54,963 bases of DNA from a virus. The translations under genes were made by a program, and so were the position numbers. The stretch lies in the IMG/VR virus record IMGVR_UViG_3300046009_012335, positions 1 through 54,963 of that record. The stretch is one strand, 5' to 3'. Positions 35,910 through 44,414 of the stretch are shown in pieces. The notes beneath the pieces were generated by a model. It was not told the origin of the DNA. It did no database searches and was given only the letters and a program-made list of their open reading frames with translations. Position 1 is the stretch's first letter; the number at the start of each line of letters is the position of its first letter.

Positions 35910-38900
35910 TTAGAGTGGTGTGACTTTAAGCCCTGAAAAAGCAGTTTGTTGACCACCTAAAGTACCACCATCATTATCACTCGCAATACCGAAATAATAA
36001 GAACTTGCAATAGATTCATTAAGAGTAATTTCTGGTGAAAATAAAGCACCGCTTCTCGTCCAATCGTTTTGACCTTGAGTTACTGCAAAACGACATCTAC
36101 CTAATGAAGGTTCATGATAAAAATGTAAAGTGTACCAGGTATTGAGAGAATATGTTCCACTGGTTCCATTAGTACCATTTGAATATCCGTAAATAACCGG
36201 TTGAGGGCAGTTCATTTGTGCAGCTATTCTACTACTTTGCGCCCCCCAGGTCCAAATCGGTGATGTTCTTCCATTACTTGTAGGCCATATTGCAACACCT
36301 GGGTCACCGCAGTTATCGGAATTTACATTGTAAAAAGAAACTTGGAATAAATTGTTGCCTGAATAAGACGCGGTTGGCTGCACCGTGTAAACAAATCCAG
36401 TGGCGGCGTCTCCAACTGTACGTAATCCTTGAGAGACATTCCAATCATATGCATAGTTCGGCGCGCTAGTTGCTGTAAACGTGCTAATTCCAGCTGGTGC
36501 AGAGGATGCAAAGAAATTCCATAAAGTTTGTGGAGGAGATGAGGATGGAGTTGGTGTTGGTGTTCTAGAAGGCGTTATCGACGGTGTAGGTGATGGGAAA
36601 ATAGGAACAAATTCAATTGCAAAGCTAAAACCTGAACCTCCGTCTGGCTCAATCCAATTAGTATTAGCACCTACTTGTACCGGAGATGACCTATTCACTC
36701 TATCATTCAGCCCAAGTTCTCCATAACTACTATTACTACCCCAGGTCCATAAAGTTCCATCAGTCTTTATAGCAATACTATTTTGCTCACCTATCCCAAT
36801 GCTTGACCAATTAGTTAATGCACCTACTTGTACTGGTGATGATCTGTTAGTAGAATCACCTAACCCAAGCATACCTGATACGTTATAGCCCCATGACCAA
36901 AGAGTATTATCTGTTTTTATGGCTATACAATTCCAATATGAACCGGTAATCTTAGACCAATTAGTTAATGCACCTACTTGTACCGGTGATGATCTGTTGG
37001 TAGAATCACCTAAACCTAAGGCAGTAAAACTATTACTACCCCAAGCCCATAACGTACCATCAGTTTTAATTGCAAAAGAACTCGCTATAGCTGATGTCAC
37101 TTGTGACCAATTTGTTAATACACCGACTTGTACCGGTGATGATCGATACACAGTATCATTTAAACCTAATTCTCCATTTGTATTGCTACCCCAGGCCCAT
37201 AATGTACCATCAGTCTTAACTGCAATTGCAGATCTATTTTTTATTGAAACTTTTGACCAAGTTGTACCAACGCCTACTTGCACCGGTGATGATCTGTTAT
37301 TAGTATCTCCTAAACCTAACTGACCATGTCCGTTAGATCCCCAAGTCCATAAAGTTCCATCAGTTTTTACAGCTAAAACAGTACCGGTACCACCACCCCA
37401 TGCACTAACAGAAAACACAGACCAATTGGTTAATGCGCCTATTTGAGTAAATGTATTCTGTGCAGTAGTGTTATTTAAACCTAAATTACCCGCAGCGTTT
37501 TGCCCTGTACCCCAAATAGTTCCATCTCTACGTGTACCGATTGAATACCATCTACCACCCTGAACATGTTTCCAATTAACAGCTGTACCTACCTGTACCG
37601 GTGAAGAGCGAGTTGCGGAAGTACCATCCCCCAAATTACCATCACCACCATAACCCCATGCATATAATTTATATTGATCAACTAATGAGGTAGAAGGTGT
37701 AACTGTTGGAGTAGGAGTTAATGAAGGGGTTCTAGATGGAGTTAAGGTAGGTGTTACTGATGGGGTAGGTGTAACTGAAGGAGTCTGAGATGGTGATGAG
37801 GTAACGGTAGGAGTTACTGATGATGTTAATGAAGGTGTTCTTGACGGAGTAAGAGATGGTGTTCTAGATGGAGTGAGTGATGGAGTTACAGATGGTGTAG
37901 AAGTTAATGAAGGTGTTATTGATGGTGTTCTTGATGGAGTTACAGATGGTGTGGAGGTTAATGAAGGTGTTACGGATGGTGTTAGTGAAGGTGTTACAGA
38001 TGGTGTGGAAGTTAATGAAGGTGTTCTTGATGGGGTAAGAGATGGTGTTATAGAAGTAGTTGGTGTTACAGACGACGTTAATGAAGGTGTTCTTGTTGGG
38101 GTTATAGATGGTGTAGGGGTTATTGATGACGTAACTGATGGTGTTCTTGTTGGAGTGAGTGATGGGGTTATAGACGATGTTACCGATGGTGTAGGTGTTT
38201 CAGAAGGGGTTATGGAAGGTGTCTCAGAAGGAGTAACAGAAGGTGACACTGATTGTGTAGGTGTTTCAGATGGAGTAATTGATTGAGTTACAGTTGGTGT
38301 CTCTGAAGGTGTCACTGAAGGAGTTGCTGTCTCAGATGGAGTTAATGAAGGTGTTAATGAAGGTGTTGCTGTCTCAGATGGTGTTTCAGATGGAGTGACT
38401 GTTACTGAATTTGTTGGTGTGTATGACGGTGTAGTCGAAGGTGTCTCAGAAGGTGTTAACGAAGGTGTTACTGATTCGGAAGGTGTTTCAGAAGGGGTAA
38501 TGGAAGGTGAAGCTGCAGGTGTTTCAGATGGAGTCGCAGATGGAGTTATAGAAGGTGTTTCTGAAGGAGTTACTGATGGAGATAACTGTAATGATGAAGA
38601 TACTGACGGTGTAGGAGTTACCGATGATGATTCTGATGAAGTCGGTGTCAATGACGGGGTAATTGATACTGTCATTGACGGTGTTATAGAAGGCGTTTCT
38701 GATGGTGTCTCAGATGGAGTATTTGAGACTGAAGGGGTTATTGAAACTGAAGATGTAATTGATGGGGTCTCAGACGGTGTTATAGAAGGTGTTTCTGACG
38801 GCGTCTCAGATGGTGTGATTGAAACTGATGATGTAATTGATGGTGTTTCTGATGGTGTTAACGAAGGTGTTACAGAAATAGATTCAGATACTGACGGTGT

Positions 38901-39320
38901 AATTGTCGGGGTTTCAGAAGGTGTGATAGATGGCGTTTCACTAATTGACGGTGTTAATGACGCTGCTACAGTTTGTGAAGGCGTAGCTGTAGGCGTTTCA
39001 GATGGTGATATAGATTCTGATGGCGTTACTGTAGGGGTTAATGACGGTGTTTCTGAAGGAGTAATTGATGGTGTTAATGACGGTGTCTCTGATGGGGTAA
39101 TTGATAAAGACAATGACGGTGTAACTGATGGTGTTGTTGACGGTATTAATGGAGCTTCAGAAAGAGATGGTGTTGAAGATGGTGTTATCGAAGGCGTAGG
39201 TGTGGGTGATATTACTATAAATGAGCTTGAAGGTGTAGGGGTGGGGGATATTGTAAATATGGGGGTAGGTGCTAGAAAGGCAGCACTGAATACAGCATAT
39301 TGTGAAGCACCGAACGGCAT
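35910..39320 (-). CDS. PTS mucin-like stalk with RCC1 seven-repeat propeller and jelly-roll tip
   Basis: A 1136-residue protein. Residues 1-25 ([20 protein letters not shown]) match the N-terminus of the other minus-strand PTS protein. About 26-543 is a Pro/Ser/Thr tract ([18 protein letters not shown]). About 545-905 contains seven RCC1-type repeats with the core 'lW.WG.N..G.LGl.d...rssPvqVG....W', enough for a closed seven-bladed propeller. A short PTS hinge follows, then a C-terminal domain of about 200 residues (WNVSQGLRTVGD ... WYTLHFYHEPSLGRCRFAV) that looks like a concanavalin-type jelly roll. This is the layout of an adhesin: anchor, stalk, propeller, binding tip. It has an ATTAAATA late box and lies upstream of the sulfotransferase/GT genes. 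Confidence 0.8.
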   Translation of the reverse strand: MPFGASQYAVFSAAFLAPTPIFTISPTPTPSSSFIVISPTPTPSITPSSTPSLSEAPLIPSTTPSVTPSLSLSITPSETPSLTPSITPSETPSLTPTVTPSESISPSETPTATPSQTVAASLTPSISETPSITPSETPTITPSVSESISVTPSLTPSETPSITSSVSITPSETPSETPSITPSETPSITSSVSITPSVSNTPSETPSETPSITPSMTVSITPSLTPTSSESSSVTPTPSVSSSLQLSPSVTPSETPSITPSATPSETPAASPSITPSETPSESVTPSLTPSETPSTTPSYTPTNSVTVTPSETPSETATPSLTPSLTPSETATPSVTPSETPTVTQSITPSETPTQSVSPSVTPSETPSITPSETPTPSVTSSITPSLTPTRTPSVTSSITPTPSITPTRTPSLTSSVTPTTSITPSLTPSRTPSLTSTPSVTPSLTPSVTPSLTSTPSVTPSRTPSITPSLTSTPSVTPSLTPSRTPSLTPSRTPSLTSSVTPTVTSSPSQTPSVTPTPSVTPTLTPSRTPSLTPTPTVTPSTSLVDQYKLYAWGYGGDGNLGDGTSATRSSPVQVGTAVNWKHVQGGRWYSIGTRRDGTIWGTGQNAAGNLGLNNTTAQNTFTQIGALTNWSVFSVSAWGGGTGTVLAVKTDGTLWTWGSNGHGQLGLGDTNNRSSPVQVGVGTTWSKVSIKNRSAIAVKTDGTLWAWGSNTNGELGLNDTVYRSSPVQVGVLTNWSQVTSAIASSFAIKTDGTLWAWGSNSFTALGLGDSTNRSSPVQVGALTNWSKITGSYWNCIAIKTDNTLWSWGYNVSGMLGLGDSTNRSSPVQVGALTNWSSIGIGEQNSIAIKTDGTLWTWGSNSSYGELGLNDRVNRSSPVQVGANTNWIEPDGGSGFSFAIEFVPIFPSPTPSITPSRTPTPTPSSSPPQTLWNFFASSAPAGISTFTATSAPNYAYDWNVSQGLRTVGDAATGFVYTVQPTASYSGNNLFQVSFYNVNSDNCGDPGVAIWPTSNGRTSPIWTWGAQSSRIAAQMNCPQPVIYGYSNGTNGTSGTYSLNTWYTLHFYHEPSLGRCRFAVTQGQNDWTRSGALFSPEITLNESIASSYYFGIASDNDGGTLGGQQTAFSGLKVTPL
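37690..39260 (-). repeat. Degenerate DNA repeat tract encoding the PTS stalk
   Basis: About 1.6 kb of degenerate short tandem units encoding S-x-TPS on the minus strand. On the + strand it reads as long Gly-Val-x-Asp/Glu open frames, which are by-products of the repeat. Confidence 0.85.
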
Positions 39321-39326
39321 TTCTTT

Positions 39327-39334
39327 TATTTAAT
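39327..39334 (-). promoter_or_regulatory. Late promoter box ATTAAATA (minus strand)
   Basis: ATTAAATA ends 7 nt before the ATG at 39320. It lies within an 8-bp AT-only inverted repeat (39328-39335 / 39340-39347). The same octamer at the same spacing precedes the paralogous PTS gene at 42765. Confidence 0.5.
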
Positions 39335-39353
39335 TAAAAAATTAAATTTTAAA

Positions 39354-39665
39354 CTACCACTTACCAATTGGACAAACCATTGATTGTAATTTAGTCTTTA
39401 CAAACATATTACAACCGCATTTAGCACATCTAATAGAGTCAGCAACGTAAAGATCACAACCTTTACATATTTCCATTCTTTCGTTAGACTTTTCTTCTGA
39501 TACTAATAGCTGACCAGTAGATTTAAAATGCTCTATAACTGATTTAGTTGATTGCAAAAGATTAACAGCCATAGTTTTAGCATCTGGCATTGCAGGTCTT
39601 TTGATACTATCAAAGTTTGAAGGTCGTATATTTTTATCCGGTAATTGCGGTCTAGTTGCTTGCAT
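39354..39665 (-). CDS. Zinc-ribbon protein
   Basis: A 103-residue protein with a C-terminal four-Cys zinc ribbon: ERMEICKGCDLYVADSIRCAKCGCNM, then SMVCPIGKW. The pattern C-x2-C ... C-x2-C-x-C ... C-P-x-G-K-W is known from small proteins in T4-like marine phages. The N-terminal 60 residues are Pro/Lys-rich and probably flexible. The function is unknown; nucleic-acid or protein binding is possible. It overlaps the preceding gene by 14 bp, so the two are co-expressed with the PTS genes. Confidence 0.65.
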   Translation of the reverse strand: MQATRPQLPDKNIRPSNFDSIKRPAMPDAKTMAVNLLQSTKSVIEHFKSTGQLLVSEEKSNERMEICKGCDLYVADSIRCAKCGCNMFVKTKLQSMVCPIGKW

Positions 39666-40125
39666 ATCTATTTCTATTTTGATTTTGATGATCTAATTTT
39701 GTTATATTCGTGTTAATGTATGATTGTGTATTTTCATCCCATCTATATAACCATTCATCATTTGGAGGCATAAAGGGAGGTAACATTATGCAATGCTCCT
39801 CGTTTAAAATCCAAGTATATCTTTTTGTTCTATTATAGAACTCAGTTTTTACACTTTCTTGCTTTTCAATTTTTTCTTCCAACGTCATTGGAACGATCTC
39901 AACAACATCAGTTACAGTTACATCGTCAATATAGTCATAACCTAATAGGTTAAATTTTTCATACGGTTTTAAACCAGTTACAGAAGCATATGGTATATAT
40001 TTGATATAGCCTTCAGGTACATTTGTAGTTAAATCTAAATCAGGAAACAACAATTTAATCTCGTTTTCATCATAAGCATAACTGCTATCTATTACGTTAT
40101 CTGTAACTTTAAAGTAATATTTCAT
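39652..40125 (-). CDS. Small phage protein with a W-E-PP...Y-W-DE motif
   Basis: A 157-residue protein. Its C-terminal part reads RYTWILNEEHCIMLPPFMPPNDEWLYRWDENTQSYI, a form of the 'W.ln...c.W.PP...P.dg..Y.WDE.t..W' motif that recurs in small virion-associated proteins of T4-like marine phages. The N-terminal part (YYFKVTDNVIDSSYAYDENEIKLLFPDL) is beta/alpha. It starts 9 bp after the upstream PTS gene on the same strand and overlaps the zinc-ribbon gene. The role is unknown; a fibre accessory is likely. Confidence 0.6.
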   Translation of the reverse strand: MKYYFKVTDNVIDSSYAYDENEIKLLFPDLDLTTNVPEGYIKYIPYASVTGLKPYEKFNLLGYDYIDDVTVTDVVEIVPMTLEEKIEKQESVKTEFYNRTKRYTWILNEEHCIMLPPFMPPNDEWLYRWDENTQSYINTNITKLDHQNQNRNRYASN

Positions 40126-40134
40126 AGAAAAAAA

Positions 40135-42765
40135 TTAACAAGAACCGGTAAACTGTAGACAACCGTTACTGTAGTAATAGTAAGATGCAGATCCGGGTAC
40201 TCCACAATTAAATATCTCATAACCAGTGTACAGAGTTGTGCAACTACCGTTAGTGTAATATGCATAACATCCAGCTGTATCACAAAGCTGGTCATTGAAG
40301 TAATAAAGAGTTTGTTGAGCACCACAATCGTTACAATCAGTTTGGACAATCGCACTAATACATGTACATGTTCTAGGTGAAACAGATGGTGTAGGAGTTC
40401 TTGTAGGGGTTACTGAAGGTGTTCTAGTTGGTGTTACAGATGGTGTTCTGGATGGTGTTATAGAAGGTGTTCTTGATGGTACTGGAGGTGATGAGGACGG
40501 TGTTAACGATGGTGTAGATGTTCTAGATGGTGTAACTGATGGTGATGGTGTTATAGAAGGTGTTCTAGATGGTGTAACTGATGGTGATGGTGTTATAGAA
40601 GGTGTTCTAGATGGTGTAACTGATGGTGATGGTGTTATAGAAGGTGTTCTTGATGGTGTAACTGATGGTGATGGTGTTATAGAAGGTGTTCTTGATGGTG
40701 TAACTGATGGTGTAGGCGGTAATGAAGGGGTTACAGATACTGATGGTGTTCTTGATGGAGTCGTTGAAGATGTTACAGAAGGAGTGGAAGTTATAGATGG
40801 TGTTCTCGATGGTGTCAATGAAGGTGTAGGTGGTAAAGATGGTGTAACAGATACTGATGGTGTTCTTGATGGTGTCACTGATGATGTTACGGAAGGCGTA
40901 GGGGTCACTGACGATGTTCTCGTTGGTGTAATTGAAGGTGTTGGTGTAAGCGATGATGTTACTGATGGTGACGGTGTTAAAGACGGTGTTCTTGAAGGTG
41001 TAACTGAAGAAGTTACAGATGGTGTAGAAGTTATAGAAGGTGTTGATGTTATAGAAGGTGTTAATGAAGGTGTTCTTGAAGGTGTTACAGATGGTGTGGA
41101 AGTTATGGAAGGGGTAACTGAAGTGGATGGGGTTCTTGATGGTGTTACTGAAGGTGTAGTGGAAGATGTTACTGATGGTGTTGATGTAATGGAAGGTGTA
41201 GGGGTAATTGAAGATGTTACGGACGGTGTTACTGATGATGTTACTGAAGGAGTAGATGTTATAGATGATGTAACTGAAGGCGTTGGTGTAATTGAAGATG
41301 TTACTGATGGTGTAACTGAAGGTGTAATCGACGGTGTTACTGAAGCTGAAGGAGTTACTGATACTGAAGATGTAACTGTTGGAGTTACTGAAGAAGTAAC
41401 TGAAGGTGTTGGTGTAGTTGAAGATGTTACTGAAGGTGTAACTGAAGGTGTTAAGGAAGGTGTTTCTGAAACTGATGGTGTAACTGATGCAGCAGGTGTT
41501 TCAGATGGTGTTACTGAAGAAGTAACTGATGGTGTCACTGAAGAGGTTACAGTAGCTGATGGTGTAATAGAAGGCGTTACAGATGGTGTAACTGAAGGTG
41601 TTAAGGAAGGTGTTTCAGTGACTGACGGAGTTACTGAAGATGTAATAGATGGAGTAACAGACTCTGAAACTGTCACTGAAGGTGTTTGAGTTGGAGGTAA
41701 CGAAGGTGTAGCAGACTGTGACGGTGTTAGTGACGGGGTGACAGAAGGTGATTCAGATTCAGATGGGGTTATTGACGGGGTTACTGAAGTTGTAGGTGTT
41801 TCTGATGGTGTAGGCGACGGTAAAGCTAGATATGATTCGGATACTGATATTGACGGTGTTACAGATGGTGTTATAGATGATGTAGGTGTTTCTGAAGGAG
41901 TTAGAGATGGTGTTGTTGATGGAGATTCTGAAGGAGTTAAAGAAGGTGTTTCGGAAATTGAAGATGTCGGTGAAGGTGTTACTGATACTGTAAAAGATGG
42001 TGAATCTGATGGAGTAAGTGAAGGGGTTTCTGTTACTGATGGTGTAACAGATGGTGTTATTGATGCTGTCTCAGATACCGTAACAGATGGTGTTGGTGTT
42101 ATTGATAAAGTAATGCTTGGTGTTTCACTAGGAGTTAAAGAAGGTGTTTCGCTAATACTTGGCGTTAACGAAGCACCTGGGGATTCTGATGGAGTAGCTG
42201 ATGGTGTTTCTGAAGGCGTCTCAGATGGGGTAATAGACTCTGATGGTGTTAGAGATGGTGTGGGTGTAGGGGATTCAGATGGGGTAGCGGACGGTGTCTC
42301 CGATGGTGTTATTGATGATGTAGCTGTGGGTGTTTCTGACGGTGTTAGTGAAGGAGTCTCAGTAACGGTAGGAGTTAATGATGGTGTCTCAGTAACGGAA
42401 GGTGTTAGCGATGCCCCGGCTGATTGAGATGGTGTAGATGTTGGTGTTTCAGATGGTGTAATAGAAACTGATGGTGTTTCAGATGGAGTAATTGAAGGGC
42501 TGATCGATAAAGTTAATGATGGAGTAACTGATGGTGTAAAAGACGCAGATGGCTGGATAGGTGCCTCTGAAAGTGATGGAGTTATTGACGGTGTAAATGA
42601 AGGGGTTACAGATGGTGTTATTGATGGTGTGGAGAATGGTGTCGGTGAGGGTGATACAGCAATTACCGAACTAGATGGCGATGGAGTTGGTGAAACCGTG
42701 AATATAGGTGTAGGTGCTAAGAACGCAGCACTGAACAGAGAATTTTGTATAGCACCAAACGGCAT
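40135..42765 (-). CDS. PTS mucin-like protein with C-terminal Cys-rich module
   Basis: An 876-residue protein: an N-terminal module shared with the 1136-residue protein (MPFGA-Q-...[13 protein letters not shown]), then about 760 residues of Ser/Thr/Pro repeats with units such as [14 protein letters not shown]. The last 80 residues form a Cys-rich domain (about 12 Cys, e.g. [16 protein letters not shown] ... [10 protein letters not shown]) that probably forms a disulfide- or metal-stabilised knob. This mirrors PTS protein 1, where the Cys-rich module is at the N-terminus. It is predicted to be an extended glycosylated stalk with a compact tip, expressed late from an ATTAAATA box. Confidence 0.75.
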   Translation of the reverse strand: MPFGAIQNSLFSAAFLAPTPIFTVSPTPSPSSSVIAVSPSPTPFSTPSITPSVTPSFTPSITPSLSEAPIQPSASFTPSVTPSLTLSISPSITPSETPSVSITPSETPTSTPSQSAGASLTPSVTETPSLTPTVTETPSLTPSETPTATSSITPSETPSATPSESPTPTPSLTPSESITPSETPSETPSATPSESPGASLTPSISETPSLTPSETPSITLSITPTPSVTVSETASITPSVTPSVTETPSLTPSDSPSFTVSVTPSPTSSISETPSLTPSESPSTTPSLTPSETPTSSITPSVTPSISVSESYLALPSPTPSETPTTSVTPSITPSESESPSVTPSLTPSQSATPSLPPTQTPSVTVSESVTPSITSSVTPSVTETPSLTPSVTPSVTPSITPSATVTSSVTPSVTSSVTPSETPAASVTPSVSETPSLTPSVTPSVTSSTTPTPSVTSSVTPTVTSSVSVTPSASVTPSITPSVTPSVTSSITPTPSVTSSITSTPSVTSSVTPSVTSSITPTPSITSTPSVTSSTTPSVTPSRTPSTSVTPSITSTPSVTPSRTPSLTPSITSTPSITSTPSVTSSVTPSRTPSLTPSPSVTSSLTPTPSITPTRTSSVTPTPSVTSSVTPSRTPSVSVTPSLPPTPSLTPSRTPSITSTPSVTSSTTPSRTPSVSVTPSLPPTPSVTPSRTPSITPSPSVTPSRTPSITPSPSVTPSRTPSITPSPSVTPSRTPSITPSPSVTPSRTSTPSLTPSSSPPVPSRTPSITPSRTPSVTPTRTPSVTPTRTPTPSVSPRTCTCISAIVQTDCNDCGAQQTLYYFNDQLCDTAGCYAYYTNGSCTTLYTGYEIFNCGVPGSASYYYYSNGCLQFTGSC
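40375..42700 (-). repeat. PTS-encoding degenerate repeat tract (about 2.3 kb)
   Basis: A continuous tract of short degenerate units, the longest such region in the window. It includes a nearly perfect 42-bp tandem array at its promoter-distal end, listed separately. Confidence 0.85.
40521..40719 (-). repeat. 42-bp tandem repeat array (four full copies and part of a fifth)
   Basis: Units begin at 40521, 40563, 40605, 40647 and 40689. They are virtually identical at the DNA level (tag/ttg differences only) and encode the 14-residue unit [14 protein letters not shown]. Unlike the rest of the tract, synonymous positions are conserved, which points to recent unit duplication. Confidence 0.85.
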
Positions 42766-42771
42766 TTATTT

Positions 42772-42779
42772 TATTTAAT
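42772..42779 (-). promoter_or_regulatory. Late promoter box ATTAAATA (minus strand)
   Basis: ATTAAATA ends 7 nt before the ATG at 42765, identical in sequence and spacing to the box of the other minus-strand PTS gene. Confidence 0.5.
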
Positions 42780-42782
42780 AAT

Positions 42783-42803
42783 GTTTCTATAAAATATAGA
42801 AAC
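42783..42803 (-). terminator. Hairpin between the fibre gene and the PTS gene
   Basis: A perfect 9-bp inverted repeat (GTTTCTATA / TATAGAAAC) around a 3-nt loop, 2 nt beyond the stop codon of the minus-strand fibre gene. No real T-run follows, so it may be a weak terminator or an mRNA 3'-end stabiliser. The late box of the PTS gene lies 3 nt beyond it. Confidence 0.4.
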
Positions 42804-42805
42804 TA

Positions 42806-44020
42806 TTAAGAAAAGTTCTGACCTGCAGTAAACCCATACCAGGTCGAACCACCGTCATTTGTAATAAATGTATAAAAATCAGTTGCATTTATCGCAGATG
42901 TCATTAAAGGTACATTACCTTGATTCCATTTCAATGTCTTACCGGTAAATGCGAAATTTACTAATCTACCACCAACAGCATCTTGCGATAAGAATAGTGC
43001 AAATGAATTAACTTTATTTTCTAAGAAGTTAATTATATTAAAGGAATTTATATTCGATGTCAATGTAACATTAAACGTTGTACCATTGTCTAAATTAATT
43101 GTTACTACGTTTGATAATGGTGTTAAACCACTATATCTTTCAGCTACACTTGCATTTAATACAATGTGATTCTTTATATCTAAACCTTCAACGTATGTAT
43201 AATTTGCTGAAACTGTAGTTATATTAGAACCAATTACAAAAGCATTGTTATGATTAACAACATTACTTTGACCACCTAATATAGCATTGTCGCTTGTTGC
43301 AGCAGCAATTGTATTATTTTCACCAGAACCAATAAATGATCCTAATCCTCCTGCAACGTTATTAAATCCACCTGCTACAGCTGAGTAAATATCATTAGCT
43401 TCATTTTGTCTACCACCACCTACAAAACTGTAATCACCTATTACTTGATTAGATTTACCACCACCAATAACACCAGCAACACTTGGATTATTATTACCAT
43501 CACCTGCACCGATAAAGCTAAAATTACCAGCTGCAGAATTTGCAATACCACCAGCAATAGAAGCTTGTTGGCCAGTAACGTTATTACTTGCACCAACTTG
43601 TAAAGCACTTAAACTTGGCTTATATACAAAACCACCATCAGCACCTAAAAACCCAGCACTGTTATATTGAACAAATGTATTTTGTCCTGCAGCAGCTGGA
43701 GTAACTGGTGTAACTATAGTACCGTAAATGTTACCAGTTGCTGATAAATTACCAACAATAGAAAGCTTTTCACCTGGCAACTCTGTACCAATACCTATAT
43801 TCGTACCATTAACTGCTATAATGTTATTAGACCAGAATCTTTCACCAGTTAATGGATTAGAAAGTAAAAAGTATTTAGAACTATCTAGTCCTGTTTTAGC
43901 AGGAAGATACAGATTAGGTTCAGCATTCGGTAAGCTTAAAAACTTGTACCTTACTGGATCGGCACTAACAGGAGGATTGGTAGTTACTCTACCAAGTATA
44001 GTTTGTACATTTGTTGCCAT
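42806..44020 (-). CDS. Tail fibre protein with YadA/hep_Hag-like head repeats
   Basis: A 404-residue protein. The centre (about residues 150-270) has repeated 'GN.S.IGGG..N.a.g..S.vgGG..N' units (SVAGVIGGGKSNQVIGDYSFVGGGRQNEAN, SAVAGGFNNVAGGLGSFIGSGENN), the left-handed beta-roll pattern of trimeric YadA-like adhesins. The flanks (AGQNTFVQYNSAGFLGADGGFVYKPSLSALQVG; NAFVIGSNITTVSANYTYVEGL) recur in the 706-residue fibre upstream, so the two are paralogous in part. It ends in a beta domain with WYGFTAGQNFS. It is probably trimeric and attached to the tail. No clear late box precedes it. Confidence 0.7.
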   Translation of the reverse strand: MATNVQTILGRVTTNPPVSADPVRYKFLSLPNAEPNLYLPAKTGLDSSKYFLLSNPLTGERFWSNNIIAVNGTNIGIGTELPGEKLSIVGNLSATGNIYGTIVTPVTPAAAGQNTFVQYNSAGFLGADGGFVYKPSLSALQVGASNNVTGQQASIAGGIANSAAGNFSFIGAGDGNNNPSVAGVIGGGKSNQVIGDYSFVGGGRQNEANDIYSAVAGGFNNVAGGLGSFIGSGENNTIAAATSDNAILGGQSNVVNHNNAFVIGSNITTVSANYTYVEGLDIKNHIVLNASVAERYSGLTPLSNVVTINLDNGTTFNVTLTSNINSFNIINFLENKVNSFALFLSQDAVGGRLVNFAFTGKTLKWNQGNVPLMTSAINATDFYTFITNDGGSTWYGFTAGQNFS

Positions 44021-44030
44021 TTTTTAATTA

Positions 44031-44399
44031 TTATTCGACACCTGGAAGATTTAATGTCTCAAGGACTGATAATGTTAAATCAACAGCACTGCTATTATTA
44101 CATAATGCGTACATTGCATCATACTGATTTAAAACTATCTTACCTATTGCAACATTAGTTGTGTCATTTGGTGGGATTACTAAATTCTTAACAATATCGT
44201 AATATGGTAAAGTACTTACATTAGGACCACCTATGCCAGAAATACCTACTGTAATCGTCTGAGGATTAGAAGTCTTATTCGCAGCTAAAACAGTTAACAT
44301 AATAGCAGCTGTATCGAAAGGAGCTGAATACACCTGTGAGTAAGTAGTGCCTAGTGTTGACGCTGTTCTTAAGAAAAAGTTTAGAGGTACTTGTGCCAT
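44031..44399 (-). CDS. Small virion structural protein
   Basis: A 122-residue beta-sandwich-like protein: TYSQVYSAPFDTAAIMLTVLAANKTSNPQTITVGIS ... LVIPPNDTTNVAIGKIVLNQYDAMYALCNNSSAVDLTLSVLE. This pattern (strands with 'l.ananks....vtv.i' and 'iPp..t..i..gki.L...d.i.a.a') is seen in small fibre-cluster proteins of T4-like marine phages. It sits between two fibre genes and has a well spaced AATAAATA box. Confidence 0.65.
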   Translation of the reverse strand: MAQVPLNFFLRTASTLGTTYSQVYSAPFDTAAIMLTVLAANKTSNPQTITVGISGIGGPNVSTLPYYDIVKNLVIPPNDTTNVAIGKIVLNQYDAMYALCNNSSAVDLTLSVLETLNLPGVE

Positions 44400-44406
44400 A
44401 TAAAAT

Positions 44407-44414
44407 TATTTATT
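44407..44414 (-). promoter_or_regulatory. Late promoter box AATAAATA (minus strand)
   Basis: AATAAATA ends 8 nt before the ATG at 44399. It overlaps the stop region of the upstream fibre gene. Confidence 0.5.

Noticed and set aside
38395-39333. Long + strand open frame of Gly-Val-x-Asp/Glu repeats, with similar frames at 37873-38286, 40784-41689, 41738-42427 and, on the minus strand, 17692-18549
   Set aside because: They are the exact antisense of PTS-encoding repeats, whose TCA/ACA/CCA codons cannot give stops on the other strand. They lack their own promoters or sensible starts and break at arbitrary points, so they are by-products.
39327-39347. AT-only inverted repeat as a terminator
   Set aside because: The pairing overlaps the promoter box and start region of a gene and has no GC pair; such hairpins are expected by chance in AT-rich DNA.
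40521-40719. Possible CRISPR array from regularly spaced repeats
   Set aside because: The repeats are directly adjacent 42-bp units with no unique spacers, in frame within a protein gene, and no cas genes are nearby.
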